Part shown: in pieces, positions 12,778 through 21,086 of the stretch | How positions within the stretch are numbered: the stretch's first letter is position 1 | Layout of the letters: the number at the start of each line of letters is the position of its first letter | DNA from: a virus | Virus record (IMG/VR): IMGVR_UViG_3300021963_000445 | Location: 1 to 31,271 of that record | Strand: one strand, 5' to 3' | DNA length: 31,271 nucleotides | Position numbers and translations under genes: made by a program | Notes under the pieces: generated by a model | What the model saw: only the letters and a program-made list of their open reading frames with translations | What the model was told of the DNA's origin: nothing | The model's database searches: none

Positions 12778-13034
12778 AAAAAGTCTTTAATAAAAGTTAT
12801 ACCTGTTATCGTTAATATAAAAGCACCAATTCTTATTGCCCAATTTATGCCGGTGTTATAATCTCGGACCTCTTGCACTTTAGTTTCAGTTTCTTCTAAA
12901 GCACCTTCTATTGTTTCTAATCTTTGTAAGATGCCGTTTCTATTTAACTTTGAGCCTGTAATGGCCTGGCTTATCATTTCTACATTTATAGACAAAGCCT
13001 TTAGCTGGTCATTTATTTCTTTAAGTTCGTTCAT
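12765..13034 (-). CDS. XhlA-like coiled-coil membrane protein of the lysis cassette
   Basis: An 89-residue protein with a long amphipathic coiled coil (about residues 3-62) and a single C-terminal hydrophobic helix (about 67-84, INWAIRIGAFILTITGITFI), as in XhlA of Bacillus phage PBSX. It overlaps the endolysin gene by 13 bases and starts within one base of the tail protein stop. A membrane role in lysis, alone or with the two-helix holin, is likely; an inner-membrane spanin part is an alternative. Confidence 0.6.
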   Translation of the reverse strand: MNELKEINDQLKALSINVEMISQAITGSKLNRNGILQRLETIEGALEETETKVQEVRDYNTGINWAIRIGAFILTITGITFIKDFLWHK

Positions 13035-15586
13035 TATCCTTCGCCTCCTTCTTGCGTATTACTTGTTGTACTTCCTGGCGTTCCTTGACCTGCATTCATA
13101 TCATCATCAGTTGTAGACCAAGAAGTAAAATTTGTTTCTAATTGATTAGTTTGGCTTTGGTGTGTAGTGATATTTGTTTTGTTATTAACATAATCAAAAG
13201 ATGCCTCGTGCATAAAGTGTAAGCCTTGTGCTAAAGCAATATTAAAGACTTGCCCAAAATTGATATTTTTACCGTAAACATTACCTGTAAATTTCTGCCA
13301 AGTAGCTTGATAAAAAGATAATATTGAACGAGTGATACATTCTTGTAACGGTCTTTGTGGATTTGTTGCAGTTGCTATTTCCCAATTCCTTAACCATTTA
13401 GTTGAGTTTTGTATTAAATTATATTCCCCTACCTCATAACCAATAAAATCTTCAATTACTTGTGATTCGTATTTATCTCTAATACCACCGTGATATTGAC
13501 CAGTTAATTCGTAATTGTTTGAAAATGGTTTAGGTAAATTAAAATCATCATAAGTTACAATATTTGTAGAATTATAAATAAACCCTTTAGTGTTTTGATA
13601 GTTTTGTGGAATGATACTTACTTTAATATCATCAAAGTAAACAGTATGGACTGCACCTGTATTTGTGCTTAATTGCCTTCTTAAAATAAAAGTACCGTAG
13701 TTATTCATTACATAACCAGTGTCTAAAGAGTTCCTATCGTAAGTAGAAAAACATTTAAACTTTGACCAATTATCTTCATCAGTCATTTTGATTTGGATAA
13801 ATTTATTACCATCCCAAATTGGACTTTGATTAATATTTGTAAAAGTACCATTACTTTCCAAGTATCTAATATCTGAAGTACCGCCTGGATTAGGAGTACC
13901 ATCAAGTGATTTAGCAAAAGCAATCATTACTGAATCCGTAGGATTATGCGCACCATCAAAGAAAACAGAACATTCTATTTTAACCGCAAAATAATTAATA
14001 AATGTTGAATCGTTTGAAATTCTAAACACATTATACAATCCATATTCAGGGCGTGGTGCATCTAATTTAGATTGATTATCTGTAACTGCTAAAATTCTAT
14101 TATCAAAAGGTCTATTAAACCCAGTTGCGTTAAAGAAATCGAATACATCTGTAGGGTCTACATTCGCCCAATTAGTTGGGATAGTTGTACTTGTAGCGTA
14201 ATCCTTAAAGAATCCGTAGTTATTAAGTAAGTTTCTTTCGTAGTAAGGATATTTAAACTTAACACTTGTTAATCTTTTATTAAGGCTTACTAATTGATTT
14301 ACATCAGACCAAATAACATTACCTTCGTTTCCAATAGATGAGTATAAATCAAAAGAATATCCACTTAAATAAATTCCATTAGAATCGTATTTTAATCCAT
14401 TTTGAAACTTTTGTTTTACTGATACATTATCAATTAAAAGATAACCTGTTGAATCATCATTAGCATTAAAGAAATTTAAATCAACTGCACCTGCACTTGC
14501 AGTGTAAGAAAATTGATAATAAACCCAATCATCAGTAGTTGTTTCAACAAATACTTGTATTCCATTTATTATAACATTTGCAACTGCTTTTGGAATTACA
14601 CCTGTATCAAAATTCTTTGCCCAAAAAGAAACAATATATTCCCCCGCTAAAAAAGCTAAATTTTGACCAATATAAGAACTATTATCTCCAAATATTTTAG
14701 GACACTGACTTCCGTTTAAGCCTCCTGTTGCACTATTAGTTACATCGCCTACTATAGTCCAATATTCATAAATAGGCGGTAAAGCACCGCTTACGCTAAA
14801 ACTACCATCAACAACTAAATCATTTACCGCAACATCATTAACCCCTATAACATACCAGGTAGCATCACTATTAGATAGGTATAACATACAACCTAAAGAT
14901 TCCATTAAAGATGTTAAAAGAAAATAGCAATCCTTTGGTTCAAAAGTTTTCCAATTAACTGCTGAATATTCCGATAGCTTTAAGTTTACTGTATTAACAA
15001 GAGTACCATCAATTTTAAATTGCGTAAAAAAAGCAACATCTAATTCGCTTCCAGTCTTTTTTAATAACCTACAAACAAAATCACTTATAGTTATACCTGT
15101 ATCAACATCTGTACTATCGTATAAGCCGTAGTAATCTTCTCTATAATATTTAACATCCTTTAAAACCGCAAGGTTATCAGTAGCCGTAAGCTGAAGAAAA
15201 TATTGTTCTTGCCATTCATATTGAATAACATCAGGCAATAAAAAGCCTCTCCATTTTAAAACTTCAGTTGTACCATCACTTTCGTAAAAGCTAATTTTCC
15301 AAGTATATTCGTTTGAATCAAAAAAGAAATCAGAAGGCTGAACATTAGAATCGTAAGGGATAAAACATTTAATATCCACATAAGAAGAACGAATAGGAGC
15401 AAAAATATTGTCTTTACTTGCTTTATAATTTAATACAAAAGGCGAATTTTGAGCAGGTATTAAATCAATTACATCGTAAACTATTGAAGTAGCTTCTTGT
15501 TTTTCAAATTTAACTATATAAAAATAGTTAGTACCTACTTGGTCTAATCCTTTAAAGTCTAAATTATATAAATGATTGTAAAACAT
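13034..15586 (-). CDS. Large tail protein with carbohydrate-binding-like domain
   Basis: An 850-residue protein. Residues 1-150 (KASKDNIFAPIRSSYVDIKC, then YTWKISFYESDGTTEVLKWRG) form a beta-rich domain as in tail tip proteins of Bacteroidota phages. Residues of about 260-395 look like a jelly-roll carbohydrate-binding module (IGQNLAFLAGEYIVSFWAKN, then GYLLIDNVSVKQ). A second similar beta domain follows at about 490-680 (VYFDDIKVSII). The C-terminus is Gly/Ser/Thr-rich. It follows the tape measure with a one-base junction, the usual position of distal tail or tip proteins, so it is a likely cell-contact component. Confidence 0.75.
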   Translation of the reverse strand: MFYNHLYNLDFKGLDQVGTNYFYIVKFEKQEATSIVYDVIDLIPAQNSPFVLNYKASKDNIFAPIRSSYVDIKCFIPYDSNVQPSDFFFDSNEYTWKISFYESDGTTEVLKWRGFLLPDVIQYEWQEQYFLQLTATDNLAVLKDVKYYREDYYGLYDSTDVDTGITISDFVCRLLKKTGSELDVAFFTQFKIDGTLVNTVNLKLSEYSAVNWKTFEPKDCYFLLTSLMESLGCMLYLSNSDATWYVIGVNDVAVNDLVVDGSFSVSGALPPIYEYWTIVGDVTNSATGGLNGSQCPKIFGDNSSYIGQNLAFLAGEYIVSFWAKNFDTGVIPKAVANVIINGIQVFVETTTDDWVYYQFSYTASAGAVDLNFFNANDDSTGYLLIDNVSVKQKFQNGLKYDSNGIYLSGYSFDLYSSIGNEGNVIWSDVNQLVSLNKRLTSVKFKYPYYERNLLNNYGFFKDYATSTTIPTNWANVDPTDVFDFFNATGFNRPFDNRILAVTDNQSKLDAPRPEYGLYNVFRISNDSTFINYFAVKIECSVFFDGAHNPTDSVMIAFAKSLDGTPNPGGTSDIRYLESNGTFTNINQSPIWDGNKFIQIKMTDEDNWSKFKCFSTYDRNSLDTGYVMNNYGTFILRRQLSTNTGAVHTVYFDDIKVSIIPQNYQNTKGFIYNSTNIVTYDDFNLPKPFSNNYELTGQYHGGIRDKYESQVIEDFIGYEVGEYNLIQNSTKWLRNWEIATATNPQRPLQECITRSILSFYQATWQKFTGNVYGKNINFGQVFNIALAQGLHFMHEASFDYVNNKTNITTHQSQTNQLETNFTSWSTTDDDMNAGQGTPGSTTSNTQEGGEG

Positions 15587-17352
15587 TATACCACCCTCGA
15601 ATTTTTTATTGCTTCGTTATTTAATAATAATCTCATTTTATCTCCCATAATATCAATTTGGTAGCCACCTTGACCAAATGAATTAGAAGGCATAGCTATC
15701 ATAGCACTTTTTGGTTTACTTGATATTGCAAATGGATTAAATCCTAAACCACCAATAGTTTTAGCAATTTCTCCAATAGAACCTAAAGAAGAACCTCCTG
15801 CACTTAAACCACCTGTTAAAACAAATAGTATAGCTGCTGCTGCAATCGCTGATGCTAATTTTATCATTAGATTTTTAATAGCATTTAATATACCTTGAAA
15901 AGCATTTTGTCCACCATCAATTAAAGTAGTAAACATTTGTTCAAATCCACTTGTTAAAGCACCTGCCAATAAATTTGTATAACCTAATATTGTATTTTGT
16001 TGCTCTAATAAAGCATTCATTTTTGCTATTTGTTGTGCTTCTTTTTCTCTTGCAGCAGCCCTTTTTTCAATATCCATATTCAAAGTACCCATATTAATAG
16101 GGGCATTTGGAATTTGACTTATACCTATCATAGGTGCTACATAGGTCATTGCTTTTTCAGGTTTTCTAATTGATGCTGCTAATATTGCTGCTTCTTTTGC
16201 TTTTGCTGCTGCTTTTGCTTCTTCTTTTGTTAATGATACTAAAGCATCTTTAGCATTATTAATACTTTCAGTATAAATTTTGTAATATGGAGATGTTTGA
16301 CCAACTGCCGTTCTTGCTTTTTCTAAAGATGTAATAAAATTATTAAACCCACCTGACGTTTTAATTTTAGCTAATGCTGCATTTAATTTATCATAAGAAT
16401 CTACAAGGTTTATATTTCCTTGCTGACCAAAAGTAACACCACCCCAAAGATTTTGTAATTCTGCAAATGGAATATTATCCATCCAATTTTTACCCCTTTG
16501 GTCAATGCCTAATTTTTCAGCCATATTATCAGCGTGACCAATAATATTTAAAGCAGATATTATTTGTGTTAATCTATCAACAGTATTTTTTAAAACTCCT
16601 GAATTAGAATCCCCCATATTTTTCATAAGGGTTGTCCAAGAATCTCCTAAATTGGAAATCTTACCTGTAAGAGTTGCAGAAATAGCAGCCATTGAACCGC
16701 TAACACCTTCAACATCTCCTAATGTTAATAAATATTTTTGTATTGAATCAGAAGTGTTTGCAACGGTTGTAGCTACGCCCTTAAATGAAAATGTAACTTC
16801 GTCCCCAGCTACTTTAGCTTTAACACCAAATTCTTTTAAACGTTCAAATTCGCCTGTCTGCGCATCTAAAATTGCTTCAGCTAACTGACCAAAGGATTTA
16901 CCTGTTGAACTCGCCAAATCGCCTAATTTACGCATCTCATCGTAAGACGGTTTAAAACCTTGATTTGCTAATTTAACAAAAGCACCTGTTAATTCTTCAA
17001 CTGAAAAAGGAGTTTTAGCAGCAAAATCGGTAATCATTTGCATTGCCATTTGTGCTTGTGATGCACTACCTAAAGTATTAGTTAAAACCGCAGCAAAAGT
17101 TTCAAATTTAGCAGTTGTTTCAACAATAGATTTACCTAAACTTAAAATAGAACCAGCAGCAAAGACACCCGCTAAAACACCACCAATTTTTCCAGCAGCA
17201 GCACCAATTTGATTAAAATCTTTTTCGCTATTTTTAGCAGCGTTATTAGTATTGGTATTAAATTTAGATATTTGTTGAGATGCACTATCTAAACCTGCTT
17301 TAAGACCTTGTATTTGTGCTGATAACTCAACTATTAATTTCTCGTTTGCCAT
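15586..17352 (-). CDS. Tail tape measure protein
   Basis: A 588-residue protein. The N-terminus is a coiled coil followed by the tape-measure N-terminal domain (TTAKFETFAAVLTNTLGSAS, DFAAKTPFSVEELTGAFVKL, FERLKEFGVKAK) at about 75-250. A Lys/Ala/Glu-rich helix lies at 370-450. The C-terminal part (about 480-530) is hydrophobic, as needed for membrane passage. At roughly 0.15 nm per residue the tail would be about 90 nm. It follows the chaperone frames as in lambda-like tail operons. Confidence 0.9.
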   Translation of the reverse strand: MANEKLIVELSAQIQGLKAGLDSASQQISKFNTNTNNAAKNSEKDFNQIGAAAGKIGGVLAGVFAAGSILSLGKSIVETTAKFETFAAVLTNTLGSASQAQMAMQMITDFAAKTPFSVEELTGAFVKLANQGFKPSYDEMRKLGDLASSTGKSFGQLAEAILDAQTGEFERLKEFGVKAKVAGDEVTFSFKGVATTVANTSDSIQKYLLTLGDVEGVSGSMAAISATLTGKISNLGDSWTTLMKNMGDSNSGVLKNTVDRLTQIISALNIIGHADNMAEKLGIDQRGKNWMDNIPFAELQNLWGGVTFGQQGNINLVDSYDKLNAALAKIKTSGGFNNFITSLEKARTAVGQTSPYYKIYTESINNAKDALVSLTKEEAKAAAKAKEAAILAASIRKPEKAMTYVAPMIGISQIPNAPINMGTLNMDIEKRAAAREKEAQQIAKMNALLEQQNTILGYTNLLAGALTSGFEQMFTTLIDGGQNAFQGILNAIKNLMIKLASAIAAAAILFVLTGGLSAGGSSLGSIGEIAKTIGGLGFNPFAISSKPKSAMIAMPSNSFGQGGYQIDIMGDKMRLLLNNEAIKNSRVV

Positions 17353-17665
17353 TTTTTAACTTCTTTAAGATTTCTTGTTTTTCTTCATTTGATGTTAACT
17401 TTTTTGGCACTCTATTCATTATAGCAAACTTATCAGTCCATAGTGGCATTATTTCTTTAGGCTTCTTCATATCACTTTTTTTAGAAGCATTAACATTGTT
17501 AATGTAACTTAAAGTTGCTCTTGTATGCTCCCACTCATTTGCCTGTTTTTTAAAGAAATTAAAAAGTAACCTTTGATAATTTGCCCAAGTCATATCCTCG
17601 AACTCATCGGGCATTAAACCGACCTCGCCAATAGCAAAGTCAATTATATCATCCCAAGTTACTTT
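17327..17665 (-). CDS. Tail assembly chaperone, frameshift extension (lambda T-like)
   Basis: This frame lies at -1 relative to the gene at 17659-18027. After AAA and GTA it reads VTWDDIIDFAIGEVGLMPDE, then FEDMTWANYQRLLFNFFKKQ, the sequence type seen in GT chaperone extensions of siphoviruses. The internal Met at 17614 is not a likely start because conserved sequence lies before it. The join at A-AAA-AAA in the 17663-17671 run gives a 233-residue fusion. It overlaps the tape measure start by 26 bases. Confidence 0.8.
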   Translation of the reverse strand, partial: KVTWDDIIDFAIGEVGLMPDEFEDMTWANYQRLLFNFFKKQANEWEHTRATLSYINNVNASKKSDMKKPKEIMPLWTDKFAIMNRVPKKLTSNEEKQEILKKLKNGKREINS

Positions 17666-18027
17666 TTTTTTATACCTTCTTCGCCACTTGACATTGCTTT
17701 AAATCCGTTTTGGATATACTCGCTACTTTGTAACGATTTTGTCCAAGCATCAATAACTATTTGAATATTTGATAAATCCATATCATCAATCCAATTAGTA
17801 ACATCATCTAAAGTAACATCAAATGTTCTTTTACTTATTTTATAATAGTTCTTTAAACCGCAGTAGGTAACATCTCTAACGAAATCAATCATTTGATAGT
17901 CAATATCCAACTTTTTAGTTTCTCCAGCATCAGTTGCCGTAAGAACATTATAACTCATTAAAGCGTAGTTACCGAACTTTAAAGTCCTAACCTCGCCACC
18001 CATTGTAATTTCAATAAGTCCGTTCAT
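17659..18027 (-). CDS. Tail assembly chaperone (lambda G-like)
   Basis: A 122-residue protein (MNGLIEITMGGEVRTLKFGN, then DYQMIDFVRDVTYCGLKNYY) in the position between tail tube and tape measure where all long-tailed phages carry a chaperone that coats the tape measure. Its last codons run GGT ATA AAA AAA AAG TAA, so the stop lies directly after a run of nine A. Most ribosomes would stop here; a minority slipping back one base would continue into the -1 frame at 17327-17665. Confidence 0.85.
   Translation of the reverse strand: MNGLIEITMGGEVRTLKFGNYALMSYNVLTATDAGETKKLDIDYQMIDFVRDVTYCGLKNYYKISKRTFDVTLDDVTNWIDDMDLSNIQIVIDAWTKSLQSSEYIQNGFKAMSSGEEGIKKK
17663..17671 (-). promoter_or_regulatory. 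Programmed -1 frameshift site in tail chaperone
   Basis: Nine A on the minus strand, read as ATA AAA AAA AAG TAA in the zero frame, contain the slippery heptamer A-AAA-AAA. The stop codon follows 2 bases after the run. The -1 frame is open for 112 codons and encodes recognisable chaperone sequence. I did not find a strong downstream hairpin by eye. Confidence 0.8.
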
Positions 18028-18043
18028 AGTTTGTTTGTTTTAT

Positions 18044-18448
18044 TTATGCTATTGTTGCAAATGTAGGTGCGCCTGTTCCTGCAAACTCAATAGAGTAAGT
18101 GGTTACATCTTCCATTGGTGCTGAAACTTCGCAAGAAGTAATGTAAGCACTTTGAGAAACCGATTTATCGCCTGTAACCATATCAGTCCAAATGATAGCA
18201 ACTAACGCTCTGTTATTGTATGCAGTGAAAATATCTGCTAAATCTTTGTTAGTAGCTTGAAAATCCGCAAGACCTTCTGCTGAATAAGTAATATCTCTTA
18301 ATCCTGGCATAATCTCTTTCCAACCTGCTGATTCTTTAGAAGTTGTTTCGAATACATCCTGATTCATAGACATAGTAACATTGGTTAATTCTGCTAATTG
18401 CGTACCATCCATTTTTAAGATTTGCGCTGTGCCGTTGTAAACTGCCAT
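18044..18448 (-). CDS. Major tail tube protein, paralogue B
   Basis: A 134-residue protein of the TP901-1/lambda V-like tail tube type: NGTAQILKMDGTQLAELTNV, ETTSKESAGWKEIMPGLRD, then ITSCEVSAPMEDVTTYSIEF. The same signature phrases occur at the same places in the 134-residue neighbour at 18470-18874, so the two arose by tandem duplication. This copy is adjacent to the chaperone, the usual place of the tube gene, and may be the main tube subunit. Confidence 0.8.
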   Translation of the reverse strand: MAVYNGTAQILKMDGTQLAELTNVTMSMNQDVFETTSKESAGWKEIMPGLRDITYSAEGLADFQATNKDLADIFTAYNNRALVAIIWTDMVTGDKSVSQSAYITSCEVSAPMEDVTTYSIEFAGTGAPTFATIA

Positions 18449-18469
18449 ATTATTTTATTTTAAAGTTAA

Positions 18470-18874
18470 TTAATCTGTTATTGTGTAAGTTCCTGTAAAT
18501 GATACAGTATAAGATACCACATCTTCCATAGGAGCGTTTACTTCTATACTTTCAACATAAGCTAAACCTGTGTAATAAGCAGTTGCTAAAACAGGATTAG
18601 ATATTAGTATGTTTATTGGTGTTCTTGCATTATAAGCATCAAACAAAGTTGTTATTCCTAAATCCGAAGCACCTTCATCAAAGTTTACTAAAGCATCTGC
18701 CGTAAAAGCGAAATCCCTTAAGCCTGGTAAGTTTACCGCATAACCTGCTGATTGCTTACAAGTAGCATCAATCATAGCATCGTTTAATGTAATAGTTACA
18801 TTAGTTTGGCACATCAAAGGGAAATTTGAATCTGCATCGTAAAGTAAAATGTCCGAACCGTTTAATACGCTCAT
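18470..18874 (-). CDS. Major tail tube protein, paralogue A
   Basis: A 134-residue protein with NGSDILLYDADSN, ATCKQSAGYAVNLPGLRD and VESIEVNAPMEDVVSYTVSF, parallel to the neighbour at 18044-18448 (SAGW/SAGY, PGLRD, APMEDV). Sequence outside these motifs has diverged widely. It could be the tube subunit, a tube variant at one end, or a tube decoration. It overlaps the tail terminator gene by 4 bases. Confidence 0.8.
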   Translation of the reverse strand: MSVLNGSDILLYDADSNFPLMCQTNVTITLNDAMIDATCKQSAGYAVNLPGLRDFAFTADALVNFDEGASDLGITTLFDAYNARTPINILISNPVLATAYYTGLAYVESIEVNAPMEDVVSYTVSFTGTYTITD

Positions 18875-19317
18875 ATTCCTTGTTGTATTTTAAATGTAAA
18901 TCTTATCAATCTTCTCACTAAAACTCCTGTATCAACCAGTTGTTCAAGTGTATTTGTACTCTCCATTAGTGTTCTGATTACATACCAATCAGGTAATAAA
19001 TCTAAATACCCATCCTGCCTTGTTCTAACCAACTCCATTACTTCGTTTGATATTCTATCCGATAGCAATTTACCACCAAAACTATTATCAAACCTCGTTC
19101 CCACCTCAATTAAAACACTAACTTCTTGACCATAACTTTGTTTACTACCCTCTAATAATTCCGTAGAAGTAAAAGTAGAAAGTAAAATATATGGCTCGTA
19201 AGCCTCTGCTAAAACTGATGCCGAATCATAAACTCGAACTTCTTGTAGGTCTATAACGATTGCACCGTTTAGTCTTTCGTAAAGTTTCCTTCTTATAAGT
19301 TCTCCGACATCTTTCAT
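18871..19317 (-). CDS. Tail terminator / tail completion protein
   Basis: A 148-residue protein (KDVGELIRRKLYERLNGAIV, then YILLSTFTSTELLEGSKQSY and LVRRLIRFTFKIQQ) of the DUF3168/gpU-like type that caps the tail tube. The call rests on its position between the neck protein and tube genes and on size and strand pattern. A TAAATTTG box at 19322-19329 lies 4 bases upstream of the start. Confidence 0.65.
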   Translation of the reverse strand: MKDVGELIRRKLYERLNGAIVIDLQEVRVYDSASVLAEAYEPYILLSTFTSTELLEGSKQSYGQEVSVLIEVGTRFDNSFGGKLLSDRISNEVMELVRTRQDGYLDLLPDWYVIRTLMESTNTLEQLVDTGVLVRRLIRFTFKIQQGI

Positions 19318-19321
19318 TCCA

Positions 19322-19329
19322 CAAATTTA
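19322..19329 (-). promoter_or_regulatory. Candidate -7 element before the tail terminator gene
   Basis: TAAATTTG preceded by ATCG, the same ATCGTAAATTTGT string as at 28928-28940. It sits in the 16-base gap after the gp10-like gene; a start here would leave almost no leader. Confidence 0.3.
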
Positions 19330-19333
19330 CGAT

Positions 19334-19753
19334 TTATTTACTAATATTTTTAGCTATTTTTCTCATATCCCTTAAAAAGATTTTCTTATTGTTAATAAAA
19401 GCTGGGATTAAATAAGGTTGTGCTTTCATTCTACCTTTGCCATTTTTATAAAACTGCATAGCATAAGCGCCAAAGCCTTCGGGTATTCTAACATTAGTAC
19501 CTGTACCAAACTCTACATAAGGTGCATAAGGAGCAGGACTACCACCAAAAACAACAGTACCTGTTAATTGATTATCCCCATAAGAACGATTGCCTGATGC
19601 TTTTAAATCTCCTAAATCTACTGGTACTGCATCTAAAGCATCTTTAAAAATACCATCCGTACTTCTAACCACCGCAGATTTAGTTTGTAAAGTAGCTTGA
19701 CTTGATACCCTTTTTAAGCGATTTAATACTTGTGAAGTACCTCTAATTTTCAT
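19334..19753 (-). CDS. HK97 gp10-like neck protein
   Basis: A 139-residue protein: QVLNRLKRVSSQATLQTKSA, VPVDLGDLKASG, then PYAPYVEFGTGTNVRIPEGF and AQPYLIPAF. The VE(Y/F)GT and QPYLxPA phrases mark the HK97 gp10 family of neck proteins that join head and tail. Gene position fits. Confidence 0.85.
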   Translation of the reverse strand: MKIRGTSQVLNRLKRVSSQATLQTKSAVVRSTDGIFKDALDAVPVDLGDLKASGNRSYGDNQLTGTVVFGGSPAPYAPYVEFGTGTNVRIPEGFGAYAMQFYKNGKGRMKAQPYLIPAFINNKKIFLRDMRKIAKNISK

Positions 19754-20154
19754 TATACTATAATAAACTTGTTATCTTCAGTCATTAAGTTTTCGTAAAA
19801 CTCGGTAATTAAGAAAAAAGTAGGGTCAATTAACCTTCCTAAAGTAGTCATTATAACTATTTCTTTCTTTCTTTCATCAGTTACCTGGAATGCCTTAATA
19901 ATATACTCGCCACTATTATAAACAATCTTATTAATTTGAGATAAATTAGGATAGTCATCATAACGAATTGTAAACTCGTAGATATTATCTAAAGATATTT
20001 TACCATCTTCTAAATTTCTAAAGCCTTGTTTTGCTCTAATCTTTGCCCAAACTACCTTTTGGTCTACAAATGTACCAAAATAGCCACCTGTACCATCAGC
20101 GCCAGTCTGTAAAGTTTGAATTGCGATTTGATTTCTTAAAACTCCTGCCTTCAT
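19753..20154 (-). CDS. Head closure / head-tail adaptor protein (SPP1 gp16-like)
   Basis: A 133-residue protein starting KAGVLRNQIAIQTLQTGADG, with FVDQKVVWAKIRAKQGFRN, IYEFTIRYDDYP and VYNSGEYIIKAF. These are typical of the head-tail joining family that seals the connector after packaging. It shares one base with both neighbours. Confidence 0.85.
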   Translation of the reverse strand: MKAGVLRNQIAIQTLQTGADGTGGYFGTFVDQKVVWAKIRAKQGFRNLEDGKISLDNIYEFTIRYDDYPNLSQINKIVYNSGEYIIKAFQVTDERKKEIVIMTTLGRLIDPTFFLITEFYENLMTEDNKFIIV

Positions 20155-20684
20155 TAGATACCAAATAAAGTGTTTCTACAATATGGTTGCGCCTGTCTTT
20201 TAGCATCCGAACTTAACTCATATGCTTGGTCATAAATAGAGTAATTTTCCCTATTCTCGTAGTCAGTAGACACTTGTTTTAAAATGGCTAATTTTAAGCC
20301 TTTAGGAGCGACTGCAAAGCCTGCTTCGTACTCTATTGTCAAACCAACGGTAGAATAAGCCTCAAGGACTTTATATTGCAATCCACGAGCAGTATACTCT
20401 AACGCTACATCTTCATCATTCACAACCGAATCAATAAAGGTAACTGGACCATAAGGAATCTCTTGTGGAATGTGAAAGTAAAACCAATAAGCCCTTAAGG
20501 TTTTTTCTCCTAAAGATAGTCCTGTGAACTTCTCTATTCGTTCCCTTGCAGAAGTTATAAGTTCTTCTATTAGGTCATTCTCCGAATCTGAAGAAATACG
20601 CATATAGTCTTTAGCCTCTTGTAAAGTAACAGGCTCGGTGGTTAAATCGGTTACAATTTCTACTTGAAATTCACTATTTATCAT
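20154..20684 (-). CDS. Head-tail connector protein (gp6-like)
   Basis: A 176-residue protein with TEPVTLQEAKDYMRISSDSE, NDLIEELITSARERIEKFTG, then VGLTIEYEAGFAVAPKGLKL and AILKQVSTDYENRENY. This is the HK97 gp6 / phage connector pattern; the protein sits under the portal. Its start overlaps the small gene at 20674-20835 by 11 bases. Confidence 0.9.
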   Translation of the reverse strand: MINSEFQVEIVTDLTTEPVTLQEAKDYMRISSDSENDLIEELITSARERIEKFTGLSLGEKTLRAYWFYFHIPQEIPYGPVTFIDSVVNDEDVALEYTARGLQYKVLEAYSTVGLTIEYEAGFAVAPKGLKLAILKQVSTDYENRENYSIYDQAYELSSDAKRQAQPYCRNTLFGI

Positions 20685-20835
20685 CTTCTTTTATAGGTTC
20701 TTGAATGTCTAAAACTCTTTTAAGTTCTAATAAAGCATCCGCTACTAATTTTGCATCCCCTAAATTAAATACTCCTTTTTGTGTTGCAATATCAAGTCCT
20801 TGACCTAATATTCCAAATATTGTTTCGTTTGTCAT
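20674..20835 (-). CDS. Small hypothetical protein before the connector
   Basis: A 53-residue frame, MTNETIFGILGQGLDIATQK, then FNLGDAKLVADALLELKRVL and an acidic end. It is amphipathic and helical. It fills the space between the 71-residue gene and the connector gene and overlaps the latter by 11 bases, so I believe it is expressed. Function unknown; a structural accessory role would fit the place. Confidence 0.6.
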   Translation of the reverse strand: MTNETIFGILGQGLDIATQKGVFNLGDAKLVADALLELKRVLDIQEPIKEDDK

Positions 20836-20853
20836 TTTGTAAAGTTAGTATTT

Positions 20854-21069
20854 TTACAAAGAATCCCAAGCAAATTGAGCAAGATTTCTAAAGTAAGTAT
20901 CAACACCTAAAACCTCATCAGCAGTAGGGTCATTTACATTTAAAACACATCTCCAATAGCTTGAAGCAATTACTACTTCATCTTTAACAATATCCGTAGT
21001 TTTACGAATTGAAATTGTTCCGTTTTCGTTTACATTAAACTCGCTAATGTATGTTATTTCTTCTATCAT
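20854..21069 (-). CDS. Small hypothetical protein downstream of the fibre
   Basis: A 71-residue protein with an N-terminal beta hairpin pattern (EEITYISEFNVNENGTISIR KT region) and an acidic, Trp-containing helix (NLAQFAWDSL). It follows the fibre gene by 17 bases. Possible roles are fibre chaperone or small structural protein; none can be shown. Confidence 0.65.
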   Translation of the reverse strand: MIEEITYISEFNVNENGTISIRKTTDIVKDEVVIASSYWRCVLNVNDPTADEVLGVDTYFRNLAQFAWDSL

Positions 21070-21086
21070 TTTTTTTATTTATTTAG

